Origin: Methanosarcina sp.
GTDB taxonomy: Archaea; Halobacteriota; Methanosarcinia; Methanosarcinales; Methanosarcinaceae
Direction: 5' to 3'
Assembly: GCA_017883485.1 (NCBI GenBank)
Contig: JADGNM010000076.1
Coordinates: forward strand, 1-9,406
DNA: 9,406 nt
Shown: positions 1-7,429 of the stretch, piece by piece
How the letters are laid out: each line of letters starts with the position of its first letter
Position numbering within the stretch: the first letter of the stretch is position 1
Notes under the pieces: generated by a model
Databases searched by the model: none
What the model was told of the DNA's origin: nothing
What the model saw: the letters and a program-made list of their open reading frames with translations, nothing else
Made by a program: the position numbers and the translations under genes

Positions 1-2
1 TT

Positions 3-92
3 ATAGATTTTGATCGGAATCAAAAAGAGGCGAGGGTCCACTTCATCCCCAACCTGAAGGTCGGGGTATTCGTGACCCTCTGCGCTCCCTAG
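3..92 (+). pseudogene. 3' end of an open frame, possible IS200/IS605-type tnpB remnant (partial)
   Basis: An open frame enters from the left edge and runs to TAG at 90-92, which is followed directly by in-frame TAA TAA. Only about 29 codons are visible, and no catalytic residue or zinc ribbon of TnpB can be seen. The reason to suspect tnpB is the DNA: a strong hairpin in the style TTCATCCCC...GGGG, familiar from the 3' ends of IS200/IS605-type elements, lies within these codons. It could also be an unrelated gene end or a decayed element. The assignment is inference. Confidence 0.3.
32..80 (+). repeat. Nested hairpin like an IS200/IS605 element end or omega-RNA 3' region
   Basis: Positions 47-66 form a hairpin: CCCC (47-50) pairs with GGGG (63-66), and ACCT (52-55) pairs with AGGT (58-61), around one A-C mismatch and a tight loop. 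An outer perfect 7-bp inverted repeat, GAGGGTC (32-38) and GACCCTC (74-80), encloses it. The lead-in TTCAT and the lead-out GTATTCGTG resemble subterminal hairpins of IS200/IS605-family elements. The hairpin is plain in the sequence; the element identity comes from family knowledge. Confidence 0.45.
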
Positions 93-256
93 TAATAAGT
101 TATGTATGAACTGATTCCAATAAGGGAAACATAATGGAGCAACAGAATAAGATTAAAAAAGAGACTGAAAAAAGGACACTGAAATAAATGTCCCTTATTT
201 CTTTATTTCCATGTTTTCCGTCGTCGGCAGTTCGTAATACTACTTTATAAATATTA
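93..256. other. Non-coding AT-rich spacer
   Basis: I see no convincing gene here. There is a 9-bp inverted repeat, AATAAGGGA (119-127) with TCCCTTATT (191-199). There is also a small hairpin, GGACA (174-178) with TGTCC (189-193), followed by a T-rich run that could stop transcription entering from the left. Open frames crossing this region have poor composition and run into the groEL-proximal repeat. Confidence 0.4.
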
Positions 257-316
257 GTCCGCTTGAGCGAGCCAAGCGAGCGAAACGGACCGCGCATCGT
301 CGAGCCGCAACTCGAC
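257..316 (-). terminator. Possible 3' structure of the groEL transcript
   Basis: Downstream of groEL on the minus strand two stems can form: GTCGAG (299-304) with CTCGAC (311-316), loop CCGCAA, and GTCCG (257-261) with CGGAC (286-290). Between the arms of the second lies a GAGCGAG/AAGCGAG heptamer-like motif. On the minus strand the sequence after the stems becomes AT-rich (near 241-256). A role in ending or protecting the groESL mRNA is inferred. Confidence 0.35.
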
Positions 317-369
317 TGGCGCAACTCGACTGGCGCAACTCGACTGGCGCAACTCGACTGGCGCAACTC
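308..369. repeat. 14-bp GC-rich tandem repeat just after the groEL stop
   Basis: The unit CAACTCGACTGGCG occurs four times without change (308-321, 322-335, 336-349, 350-363), followed by a six-base partial copy (364-369). The array begins 7 bp past the groEL stop codon. It is far richer in G+C than the flanking spacer. Every unit contains CTCGAC, which can pair with the single GTCGAG at 299-304. No spacers separate the units, so it is not a CRISPR array. Confidence 0.85.
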
Positions 370-376
370 TGCCGAC

Positions 377-2101
<1,725 letters not shown>

Positions 2102-2380
2102 TTATTCTTCCACAACTGTTGCCATGATATCCTTGAAATCGGCAAAAATATAATTTTCCCCATCAATTTCAATTTCATCTGACTGATATCCTCCGTAGAT
2201 CACATGGTCGCCTTCCTTCAGGGGAAGTTCCTTTCCGTCTTCAAAGGTCCCAACAGCTGTAACAATTCCTTCCTTCTTCTCCTGCCGTGCAGAGTCGGGG
2301 ATATAAATCCCACCCTTTGTCACTTCTTCTTTCTTCTGGTGCTTCAATAATACTCTTTCACCAATAGGTCTGATGATCAC
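2102..2380 (-). CDS. groES: Co-chaperonin GroES (Hsp10)
   Basis: The product caps the GroEL ring and forms the closed folding chamber. I choose the GTG at 2378-2380, giving 92 residues that begin MIIRPIGERVLLK and line up with the usual family start (IRPLxDRV). An upstream ATG (2404) would add eight residues, but those codons contain the ribosome site AGGAGG (2390-2395), nine bases before the GTG. The mobile loop that docks on GroEL is around residues 15-32, with GGIYIP at 23-28. DHVIYGGYQSDEI near 58-70 lies at the roof-loop and second-barrel region, and the C-terminus ends DIMATVVEE. It is the first gene of the groES-groEL operon. Confidence 0.97.
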   Translation of the reverse strand: MIIRPIGERVLLKHQKKEEVTKGGIYIPDSARQEKKEGIVTAVGTFEDGKELPLKEGDHVIYGGYQSDEIEIDGENYIFADFKDIMATVVEE

Positions 2381-2389
2381 TATTCTATT

Positions 2390-2395
2390 CCTCCT
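2390..2395 (-). promoter_or_regulatory. Ribosome binding site that fixes the groES start
   Basis: AGGAGG on the minus strand stands nine bases before GTG (2378-2380). It lies inside the codons that a longer ATG-started reading would translate, so it argues for the GTG start. Confidence 0.8.
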
Positions 2396-2420
2396 CATAC
2401 GCAAGCGATTCTAAAGTAAT

Positions 2421-2430
2421 TCTATATTGG
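2421..2430 (-). promoter_or_regulatory. Candidate groES-groEL promoter (TATA-like)
   Basis: CCAATATAGA on the minus strand is centred about 25 bp before position 2400. A transcript starting there would have a short leader carrying the AGGAGG site and would exclude the upstream ATG. The match to an archaeal TATA box is moderate. Confidence 0.4.
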
Positions 2431-2455
2431 CTGAAGGTTGAATTGTAGTTTAAAG

Positions 2456-2472
2456 TCATTATGAGTTAATGA
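2456..2472. promoter_or_regulatory. Dyad in the groES/regulator divergent spacer
   Basis: TCATTA (2456-2461) and TAATGA (2467-2472) form a perfect 6-bp inverted repeat around five bases, upstream of the proposed groES TATA element. It could be an operator. In AT-rich DNA such a dyad can also arise by chance. Confidence 0.25.
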
Positions 2473-2545
2473 ACATATTGAGCGTAAAGCCCAACTATCT
2501 GCATATAATGCAAAACTTCTATTTAAAAATTACCGAGAAAAATGA

Positions 2546-2574
2546 ATATCATGATTAAAAAATAGAAATGATAT
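2546..2574. promoter_or_regulatory. Inverted repeat before the regulator's promoter
   Basis: ATATCAT (2546-2552) and ATGATAT (2568-2574) form a perfect 7-bp inverted repeat with a 15-base spacer, ending about 18 bp before the TATA box of the winged-helix gene. It is a possible binding site for autoregulation. Statistical support is weak in this AT-rich spacer. Confidence 0.25.
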
Positions 2575-2591
2575 CTACAAATCTAAAGAAA

Positions 2592-2600
2592 ATATATATA
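2592..2600 (+). promoter_or_regulatory. TATA box of the winged-helix regulator
   Basis: ATATATATA preceded by the purine-rich AAAGAAA has the form of an archaeal TATA box with a BRE. Initiation about 25 bp downstream would fall around 2621, only a few bases before ATG at 2626. No Shine-Dalgarno motif precedes that ATG. The mRNA is probably leaderless or nearly so. Confidence 0.55.
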
Positions 2601-2625
2601 CACGAAGCCCCAAAATATTACCCAA

Positions 2626-3033
2626 ATGGTTCATGAGATCATTCTAAGAAACATTGAAAAACCGCGTATTAAGAGTCTTGAAGAGGACCTTCTATGGTTC
2701 TGCGATAGCTTCGCCTTTTCTTCAGGCAGGGATATCGAAAATACCGCGACAAAAATAATCTTTAGTCTTCTTGATAAATTATCTAATGAGGAAGAAATAT
2801 CATCAGAAGCCCTTGCTGGAGACCTCGATATAAAAATATCAAGAGTAAACCATCACCTCAGGAACCTCAATGATTCGGGCCTCCTCTACAGGAAAAAACG
2901 CCTGATATACCTACGTGGAGGCAGCCTGAAAGCTGCAGTAAGGGAGATGCGAAAGGACTCGGAAAGAATTTTCGATGAGCTCGAAAACGCGGCTGAGGAA
3001 ATAGATTTCATAATAGGAATTAAGAACAGATAG
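2626..3033 (+). CDS. Winged-helix (ArsR-like) transcriptional regulator, divergent from groES
   Basis: The 135-residue protein has a predicted winged helix-turn-helix at about 38-98. An ISSEALAGDLDIK segment (58-70) is followed by the recognition-type helix ISRVNHHLRNLNDSG (71-85), then a basic wing RKKRLIYLRGG (89-99). A long charged C-terminal helix (100-128) probably dimerises. No metal-binding cysteine cluster is seen; the only Cys is at 26. It is a likely cytoplasmic DNA-binding protein. Position, head to head with groES across about 245 bp, makes local control of the chaperonin operon or of itself plausible; archaeal heat-shock repressors such as Phr are also winged-helix proteins. The target is inference. 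The stop is UAG, which lies within an in-frame tandem repeat, so a 155-residue readthrough form is conceivable. Confidence 0.8.
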   Translation: MVHEIILRNIEKPRIKSLEEDLLWFCDSFAFSSGRDIENTATKIIFSLLDKLSNEEEISSEALAGDLDIKISRVNHHLRNLNDSGLLYRKKRLIYLRGGSLKAAVREMRKDSERIFDELENAAEEIDFIIGIKNR

Positions 3034-3098
3034 AGAGTTAAAAACAGATAGAGAATTAAGAACAGTAGAGAATTAAGAACAGTAGAGAATTAAAGAAT
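3017..3098 (+). repeat. 17-18-bp tandem repeat across the regulator's stop codon
   Basis: Copies run 3017-3034 and 3035-3052 (18 bp), 3053-3069 and 3070-3086 (17 bp, identical to each other) and a partial copy at 3087-3098, with consensus GAATTAAGAACAGATAGA. The first copy encodes the C-terminus IKNR and the UAG stop; the second repeats an in-frame UAG at 3049-3051. Loss of one base in copies three and four shifts the frame, which then closes at UAA 3091-3093. Confidence 0.85.
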
Positions 3099-3175
3099 AA
3101 AAGGACTCGAGAAACAACACCAACAAACTCGAACCGGAAAGAAATTTAATAATAAGCTCATTTTATCTTTCAGCC
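3099..3175 (+). promoter_or_regulatory. DUF362 gene upstream region with TATA-like box
   Basis: TTTAATAA at 3145-3152, preceded by the purine-rich GGAAAGAAA, is a fair archaeal TATA/BRE match. Initiation about 25 bp downstream would fall near 3173-3177, right at the first of two GTG codons (3176). No Shine-Dalgarno motif is seen, so leaderless translation is likely. Confidence 0.4.
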
Positions 3176-3194
3176 GTGAGTAAGCCGTGAGTAA
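3173..3194 (+). repeat. 11-bp tandem duplication at the DUF362 gene start
   Basis: GCCGTGAGTAA occurs twice in direct succession (3173-3183, 3184-3194). The first GTG (3176) opens a four-codon frame, M-S-K-P, ending at TGA 3188-3190, which overlaps the second GTG (3187-3189) as GTGA. The duplication therefore places a mini-frame in front of the real gene. Confidence 0.8.
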
Positions 3195-4326
3195 GGTCTC
3201 CATAGTTCGCTGCCCTGATTATTCTGACACAAGAAAAGCAATAGTTGAGGCTATTGACCTTCTAGGAGGACTTAAAGACATAATCCATTCAGGGGATCGT
3301 GTACTCCTGAAGCCAAACATTCTTGCAGCAAGTCCTCCGGAGAGCGCAGCCACTACCCATCCTTTTGTAGTAGCTTCAATGTGCGAATTAGTAATTCAGG
3401 CAGGAGGAAAACCTATAGTCGGAGACGGTGCTGGAATTTCAAGGCCTGGAGCTACGGCAAAAGCCCTCAAAGCCTCGGGTATAGAAGAAGCTGCCATACG
3501 GGCAGGAGCGCAGGTAGTAAATTTCGAAACTGCAGGCTTCACGCTAGTAGATATCCCTGACCATCTCCAATTCCGGAAATTATACATTGCAAATCCTGTC
3601 CTTGAAGCGGATATTGTCATATCTCTACCAAAATTGAAAACGCACGAGCTCACATATTATACAGGCGCGGTCAAGAATTTTTTTGGAGTTCTTCCCCTGA
3701 AATGCCGGAAAGAAATCCATTTTCTTGGGAAAAGGGACCTTTTTGGCGAAGCTGTCGCCGATATATACTCTATAGTAAGACCCAGCTTTGCACTCATGGA
3801 CGGAGTTATAGGCATGGAAGGAAACGGGCCTTCTCATGGAAATCCAATAAACTCAGGTGTAATTCTGGCAAGCGAGGATTGCGTTTCTCTGGACATTGTC
3901 GCTTCTGAACTAATTGGCTTTGACCCATTAAAAATTCCCACAACTGCAGGCGTCCTCAAAAAAGATTTTGCAAACCAGTGCCCTGTAATTGTCGGAACAC
4001 CGTTGAAAGAAGCCAAAATGAAATTCAAAAAATCCGGCGGAGGAGTCACCACAGTTCCTCCTTTTCTTACCCGCAGCTTCGGCAAATACTTTACCATTTA
4101 TCCCCGGATTAACCGTAAAAAGTGTACCCGTTGCGGGGCCTGTCATCTTAATTGTTCTCCGCATGCTGTGGAAAGGCTCGAAGATGGAGAGTTCAGAATC
4201 AATGAGGGAAAATGTATCTTATGTTACTGCTGCCGCGAACACTGCCCCAATAACGCGGTGGATATTAAGAAGTCTCTACTGGCAACTCTTTTAACAGAGA
4301 AAGAAAATCTAATTCGCAGAACATAA
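3187..4326 (+). CDS. DUF362 protein with C-terminal two-[4Fe-4S] ferredoxin domain
   Basis: The 379-residue protein has a DUF362 domain over about residues 1-285. It shows the family's VLLKPN (39-44), VVASMCELVIQAGGKPIVGDGAG (61-83), SLPKLKTHELTYYTGAVKNFFGVLP (146-170) and ALMDGVIGMEGNGP (202-215). The C-terminal domain carries two cluster motifs of form CxxCxxCxxxC: Cys313, 316, 319, 323 and Cys343, 346, 349, 353, with one extra Cys348. There is no signal peptide or membrane segment, so it is probably a cytoplasmic iron-sulphur electron-transfer protein. The substrate and partner are unknown to me. Start is GTG with no ribosome site, just after an 11-bp duplication. Transcription appears independent of the regulator upstream, since it has its own TATA-like box. 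Confidence 0.9.
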   Translation: MSKVSIVRCPDYSDTRKAIVEAIDLLGGLKDIIHSGDRVLLKPNILAASPPESAATTHPFVVASMCELVIQAGGKPIVGDGAGISRPGATAKALKASGIEEAAIRAGAQVVNFETAGFTLVDIPDHLQFRKLYIANPVLEADIVISLPKLKTHELTYYTGAVKNFFGVLPLKCRKEIHFLGKRDLFGEAVADIYSIVRPSFALMDGVIGMEGNGPSHGNPINSGVILASEDCVSLDIVASELIGFDPLKIPTTAGVLKKDFANQCPVIVGTPLKEAKMKFKKSGGGVTTVPPFLTRSFGKYFTIYPRINRKKCTRCGACHLNCSPHAVERLEDGEFRINEGKCILCYCCREHCPNNAVDIKKSLLATLLTEKENLIRRT

Positions 4327-4516
4327 ACTTAACAATGAAAAATTAAAGCTTGAGTTATGAACCTGAATACTTATCTCAAATTCTCTCTTACCTTTCTTAT
4401 CGATTGGAATTAACCTTAAGATCGATGTATATTTTGCTTTAAGGACGGCCACAATGTTATATGAGCCAAATTCCAAATTCAATTGTGGGAGACACCGAAA
4501 TGCCTCCCTAGTTTGT
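4327..4516. other. Convergent intergenic spacer with two inverted repeats
   Basis: This spacer separates the converging DUF362 and PRC-barrel genes. CCTTAA (4414-4419) with TTAAGG (4439-4444), and CCACAAT (4449-4455) with ATTGTGG (4482-4488), can each pair. Neither is followed by a long T run, so terminator function for either gene is only a guess. I see no gene here. Confidence 0.4.
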
Positions 4517-6541
4517 TTATTTTCCATATTTGTGTTCCCGCTTCTCTGCTATCATCTTATCTCGTTCTAGCCTCGCCAATTTCTCTTTGTCTGTCTCTTT
4601 CTTTTCCAATTCTTCTATCCTTTCTTTCTCTTGCCCAGCCATTAACTCTTCTGCCGTCTCCAGCCGCCCTTGTCTCACCCCTTCTGCCCGGGTCATCCTT
4701 TCGGATTCTGCCCCTCTCAGCATTCCTGTTTCTCTCGCCGCCCCTGTCTTCCAGTAAGGCTGATATCCATAGTAAGTGTAGGTTCTGGTGAGTTCCTCAC
4801 GAGTTAAAGGCCACCTATCTTTATCAAAGCCTTCTGCCTTTTCCAGGACATTCCTGGGAATATCAAGAGTAAAAGCGTGCTCATGCGGTCTGAGTTTGAG
4901 AGCCTGCCAGGGAATAGCAAATAACTTATCGCTTATGCCCAGGAACCCGCTTAAAGACATGACAGCATATGCTACTCTACCGTTGTCGAGATCAATCATT
5001 AGTTCTTCAATCCTTCCAAGATCCTCGCCAGCTGTATTGACGAGTCTGTCTGTTTTTATCGTGCCTGGTGACAAAAATTCCGGAATCTCTCTGCCTGACG
5101 CCCTTCCAGTGAGAGGCATCCTCTCTGCTTCAGTCCGCTCTCTTTCTAGTTGGGCTATCCTCTCTCGTTGTATATTTGCCTGCCTTTCTGCCTCCATCCG
5201 TTCTTTTTCCAGTTTCGATAGAGTCTCTCTCTCGGTCACTGCTTGCTTTTGCGCTTCTGCACACTCTCTCTCCAGCTGCGACAGTTTTTCTCTGTGAGTC
5301 TCTTCATGAGTCTGTACTTCTCTTAGTTCTTTTTCGAGTCTGGTCACTTTTTCTGTCTCTTCCTGCTTCCTTGCTTCCTGCAACTCTTTTTCTAACTGTA
5401 ACAGCCGCTCTCTCTCGGCTCTTGCTTGCCTTTCCGCTTCTATCCGTTCTCTTTCCAGCTGCGCGAGTCTATCTCTCTCAGCTTTTGCCTTCTTCTCTGC
5501 TTCCATCCGCTGTTTTTCTAGCTGTGAGATTTTCTCTTCCTTTGCCCCTCTTAACCCTTCGATCCTTTCTATTTCCTGCCGCGCCTTTCTTTCTTCTTCT
5601 GTTTCCACCACTCCCTGTCTTTCGGTTTCCGTCCAGGTCACCCTTTCTGCCTTCATCTCTCCAGGCATTCCCGTCTGTTTCTCTCTTTCCATCCGGGCCT
5701 TTCTCTCTTCTTCTGTCTCACCTACCATTCCTGCCGAAATACCTGCTACTGCTGCCGCTGCTCCTTTCTGCCAGTAAGGCTGATATCCATAGTAAGTGTA
5801 GCTTCGGGAAAGTTCATCACGAGTTAAGGGCCACCTGTCCTTATCAAAGCCTTCTGCCTTATCCAGGGTTTCTTTAGGAATCTCGAGTAAGAAAGCGTGC
5901 TCATGAAGTCTCAGTTTAAGAGCTTGCCAGGGAATAGCAAATAACTTACTGCCAATACCCAGGAGTCCACCATGTGAGACTACGGCATATGCTACTCTTC
6001 CATCCTCGAGATCAATCATTAATTCTTCAATCTTCCCAATGGTATCTCCAGTCCTATTGACGACCTTATCACCTTTTATTGTGCCTGCTGACGAAAAGTC
6101 CGGATTATCCCTACCTGCCATACCCTTTCGAGTTGTCCTTTCCGGCTCTGCCTTTCCAGGCAGTTCGATTTCTTCTGAAGCTTCTGTCTGCCAGTAAGTC
6201 TGGTATCCATAGTAAGTGTAGCTTCTGGAGAGTTCCTCACGAGTTGTAGGCCAGTTATCCTTATCAAAGCCTTCTGCCTTTTCCAGGACATCTTTGGGAA
6301 TATCAAGTAGGAAAGCGTGCTCATGAAGTCTCAGTTTAAGAGCTTGCCAGGGAATAGCAAATAATTTGTCACCCAAACCCAGGAAACCACCAAAGGAGAG
6401 CACGGAATATGCTACTCTTCCATTATCAAGATCGATCATTAATTCTTCAATCTTTCCAATGTTATCCCCAACTGCGTTGACGACCTTATCACCTTTTATC
6501 GTGCTTGCTGACAAAAAGTCCGGATTATCTCTGTCTGCCAT
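4517..6541 (-). CDS. Three PRC-barrel domains with a central repeat coiled coil
   Basis: The 674-residue protein holds three near-identical PRC-barrel units at about 8-117, 148-257 and 488-597. Each follows the pattern DNPDF-LSAGTIKG..VVN..GD.IGKIEELMIDL..GRVAYAV, then KLFAIPWQALKLR.HEHAF, LEKAEGFDKD.WP and YTYYGYQPYW. The first two are exactly 140 residues apart. Residues about 274-475 form a highly charged coiled coil (Glu, Lys, Arg with regular Leu), built from 21-residue units of the form RLAQLERERIEAERQARAER; a second short coiled segment ends the protein. There is no signal peptide or membrane helix. PRC barrels are small beta-barrels known from the photosynthetic reaction-centre H subunit and RimM; in methanogens their role is unknown. 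A scaffold or filament-like function is inference. ATG has GGGAG eight bases upstream. Confidence 0.9.
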   Translation of the reverse strand: MADRDNPDFLSASTIKGDKVVNAVGDNIGKIEELMIDLDNGRVAYSVLSFGGFLGLGDKLFAIPWQALKLRLHEHAFLLDIPKDVLEKAEGFDKDNWPTTREELSRSYTYYGYQTYWQTEASEEIELPGKAEPERTTRKGMAGRDNPDFSSAGTIKGDKVVNRTGDTIGKIEELMIDLEDGRVAYAVVSHGGLLGIGSKLFAIPWQALKLRLHEHAFLLEIPKETLDKAEGFDKDRWPLTRDELSRSYTYYGYQPYWQKGAAAAVAGISAGMVGETEEERKARMEREKQTGMPGEMKAERVTWTETERQGVVETEEERKARQEIERIEGLRGAKEEKISQLEKQRMEAEKKAKAERDRLAQLERERIEAERQARAERERLLQLEKELQEARKQEETEKVTRLEKELREVQTHEETHREKLSQLERECAEAQKQAVTERETLSKLEKERMEAERQANIQRERIAQLERERTEAERMPLTGRASGREIPEFLSPGTIKTDRLVNTAGEDLGRIEELMIDLDNGRVAYAVMSLSGFLGISDKLFAIPWQALKLRPHEHAFTLDIPRNVLEKAEGFDKDRWPLTREELTRTYTYYGYQPYWKTGAARETGMLRGAESERMTRAEGVRQGRLETAEELMAGQEKERIEELEKKETDKEKLARLERDKMIAEKREHKYGK
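5120..5533 (-). repeat. 63-bp coding tandem repeat (21-residue coiled-coil units)
   Basis: Residues 337-474 of the large PRC protein fall into seven diverged units starting near 337, 358, 379, 400, 419, 440 and 461. Six full units are 21 residues long except one of 19, and the last is partial. Each unit starts with a LxQLE-type segment and ends in AER or TER. Twenty-one residues equal three heptads, so the repeat keeps coiled-coil phase except at the 19-residue unit. Confidence 0.7.
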
Positions 6542-6601
6542 AGTTCCAACTCCCTAAATTTCGGAAATATACATTTTAAGACCTGCGCCTTCGGTATAGA
6601 C
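6542..6601 (-). promoter_or_regulatory. Upstream region of the three-barrel gene, related to that of its neighbour
   Basis: This 60-bp gap aligns with the region upstream of the two-barrel gene (7430-7490). Both read TTAAAxTATAT-like, then TTAAATTATGGGGG or GAAATTTAGGGAG, then TTGGAAxTATGGCAGA. It contains TATA-like elements at about 6566-6580 and the ribosome site GGGAG at 6550-6554. The gene may thus have its own promoter and also be read through from upstream. Confidence 0.45.
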
Positions 6602-7429
6602 TCAGATATTACCGGGTCTATTTTCCACGATTTCTATCCGCCAGTAAGGCTGGTATCCATAGAAATTATACATGGTGGCAAGCCATTCGCGGTTAGTTAT
6701 AGGCCAGTTGTCCTTGTCAAAGCCTTCTGCTTTTTTAAGAGTTTCTTTAGGAACGTTAAGTAAGAAGGCGTGATCGTGGATTTTCAGTTCAAGAGCTTGC
6801 CAGGGAAAAGCAAATAGTTTATTACCCAGACCCAGGAATCCACCGAAAGAAAGCACTCCATATGCTACTCTTCCATCCTCGAGATCGATCATTAATTCAT
6901 CAATTTTCCCAAGATCTTCTCCAGCTATATTAACAACTTTATTTCCTTTTATCTTACTTGCTGACAAAAAGTCCGGATTATTCCTGCTTGCCTTACTTCC
7001 CATCCGTGCCATTCTTTCTGATTCTGTCTCTCCAGATATCCCGGCTTGTCCCGTCACTCCAGTCTGCCAGTGAGGCTGATATCCATAGTAAGTATAGGTA
7101 CTGAAGAGTTCATCACGAGTTAAAGGCCATTTGTCCTTATCAAAGCCCTATGCGTTTTCCAGGACATCCCTGGAAATATCAAGGGTGAAAGCGTGCTCAT
7201 GAGGCCTCAAAGAGAGGGCTCGCCACGGAATAGAAAATGATTTATCGCCCAGACCCAGGAATCCGCCGAATGATACAGCAGCATATGCCACCCTTCCATC
7301 CTGGAGATCGATCATTAACTCTTCAATCTTCCCAAGATTATCTCCGTCTCTATTGACAACCCTATCCCCTTTTATCGTGCCTGCCGATAAAAAATCTGGA
7401 AAAAAATCGGGATTATCTCTATCTGCCAT
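6602..7429 (-). CDS. Two-domain PRC-barrel protein with an in-frame UAG (possible pyrrolysine)
   Basis: Read through one UAG at 7148-7150 (residue 94), the frame gives 275 residues with two PRC-barrel units like those of the next gene; read as a stop, the first product is 93 residues. Domain one covers about 8-92, with its conserved tail GFDKDKWPLTRDEL and TYTYYGYQPHW lying after the UAG. A linker GISGETESERMARMG leads to domain two, which is complete and ends YGYQPYW. The four other barrel copies all have GAA at the UAG site. I choose ATG 7427-7429 (MADRDNPDF), which matches the paralogue and has GGGGG eight bases before it; an ATG at 7442-7444 is less likely. If UAG only terminates, domain two (about 6640-7000) has no good start of its own: the GTG at 7055-7057 has no clear ribosome site or promoter. 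Pseudogene is the main alternative. Confidence 0.75.
7148..7150 (-). other. In-frame UAG codon, candidate pyrrolysine site
   Basis: The minus strand reads GAA AAC GCA TAG GGC TTT GAT where paralogues read GAA AAG GCA GAA GGC TTT GAT. The frame is unbroken on both sides. Changing GAA to TAG takes two base substitutions. Methanosarcina decodes UAG as pyrrolysine, so insertion, termination or a mixture is possible. Confidence 0.6.

Noticed and set aside
100..366. 88-codon minus-strand frame downstream of groEL
   Set aside because: Its N-terminal third is just the translation of the 14-bp repeat and the rest covers AT-rich spacer; no start signals or recognisable domain.
308..369. CRISPR-like repeat
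   Set aside because: Units of 14 bp are directly adjacent with no spacers and are too short; it is a simple tandem repeat.
2381..2404. N-terminal extension of GroES from ATG 2404
   Set aside because: It would translate through the AGGAGG ribosome site, and the family start aligns with GTG 2378-2380.
5176..5877. 233-codon plus-strand frame rich in Leu, Ser and Pro opposite the coiled coil
   Set aside because: It is the complement of Glu/Arg/Lys repeat codons, which yields Leu/Ser/Phe-rich shadows; no promoter or ribosome site is seen.
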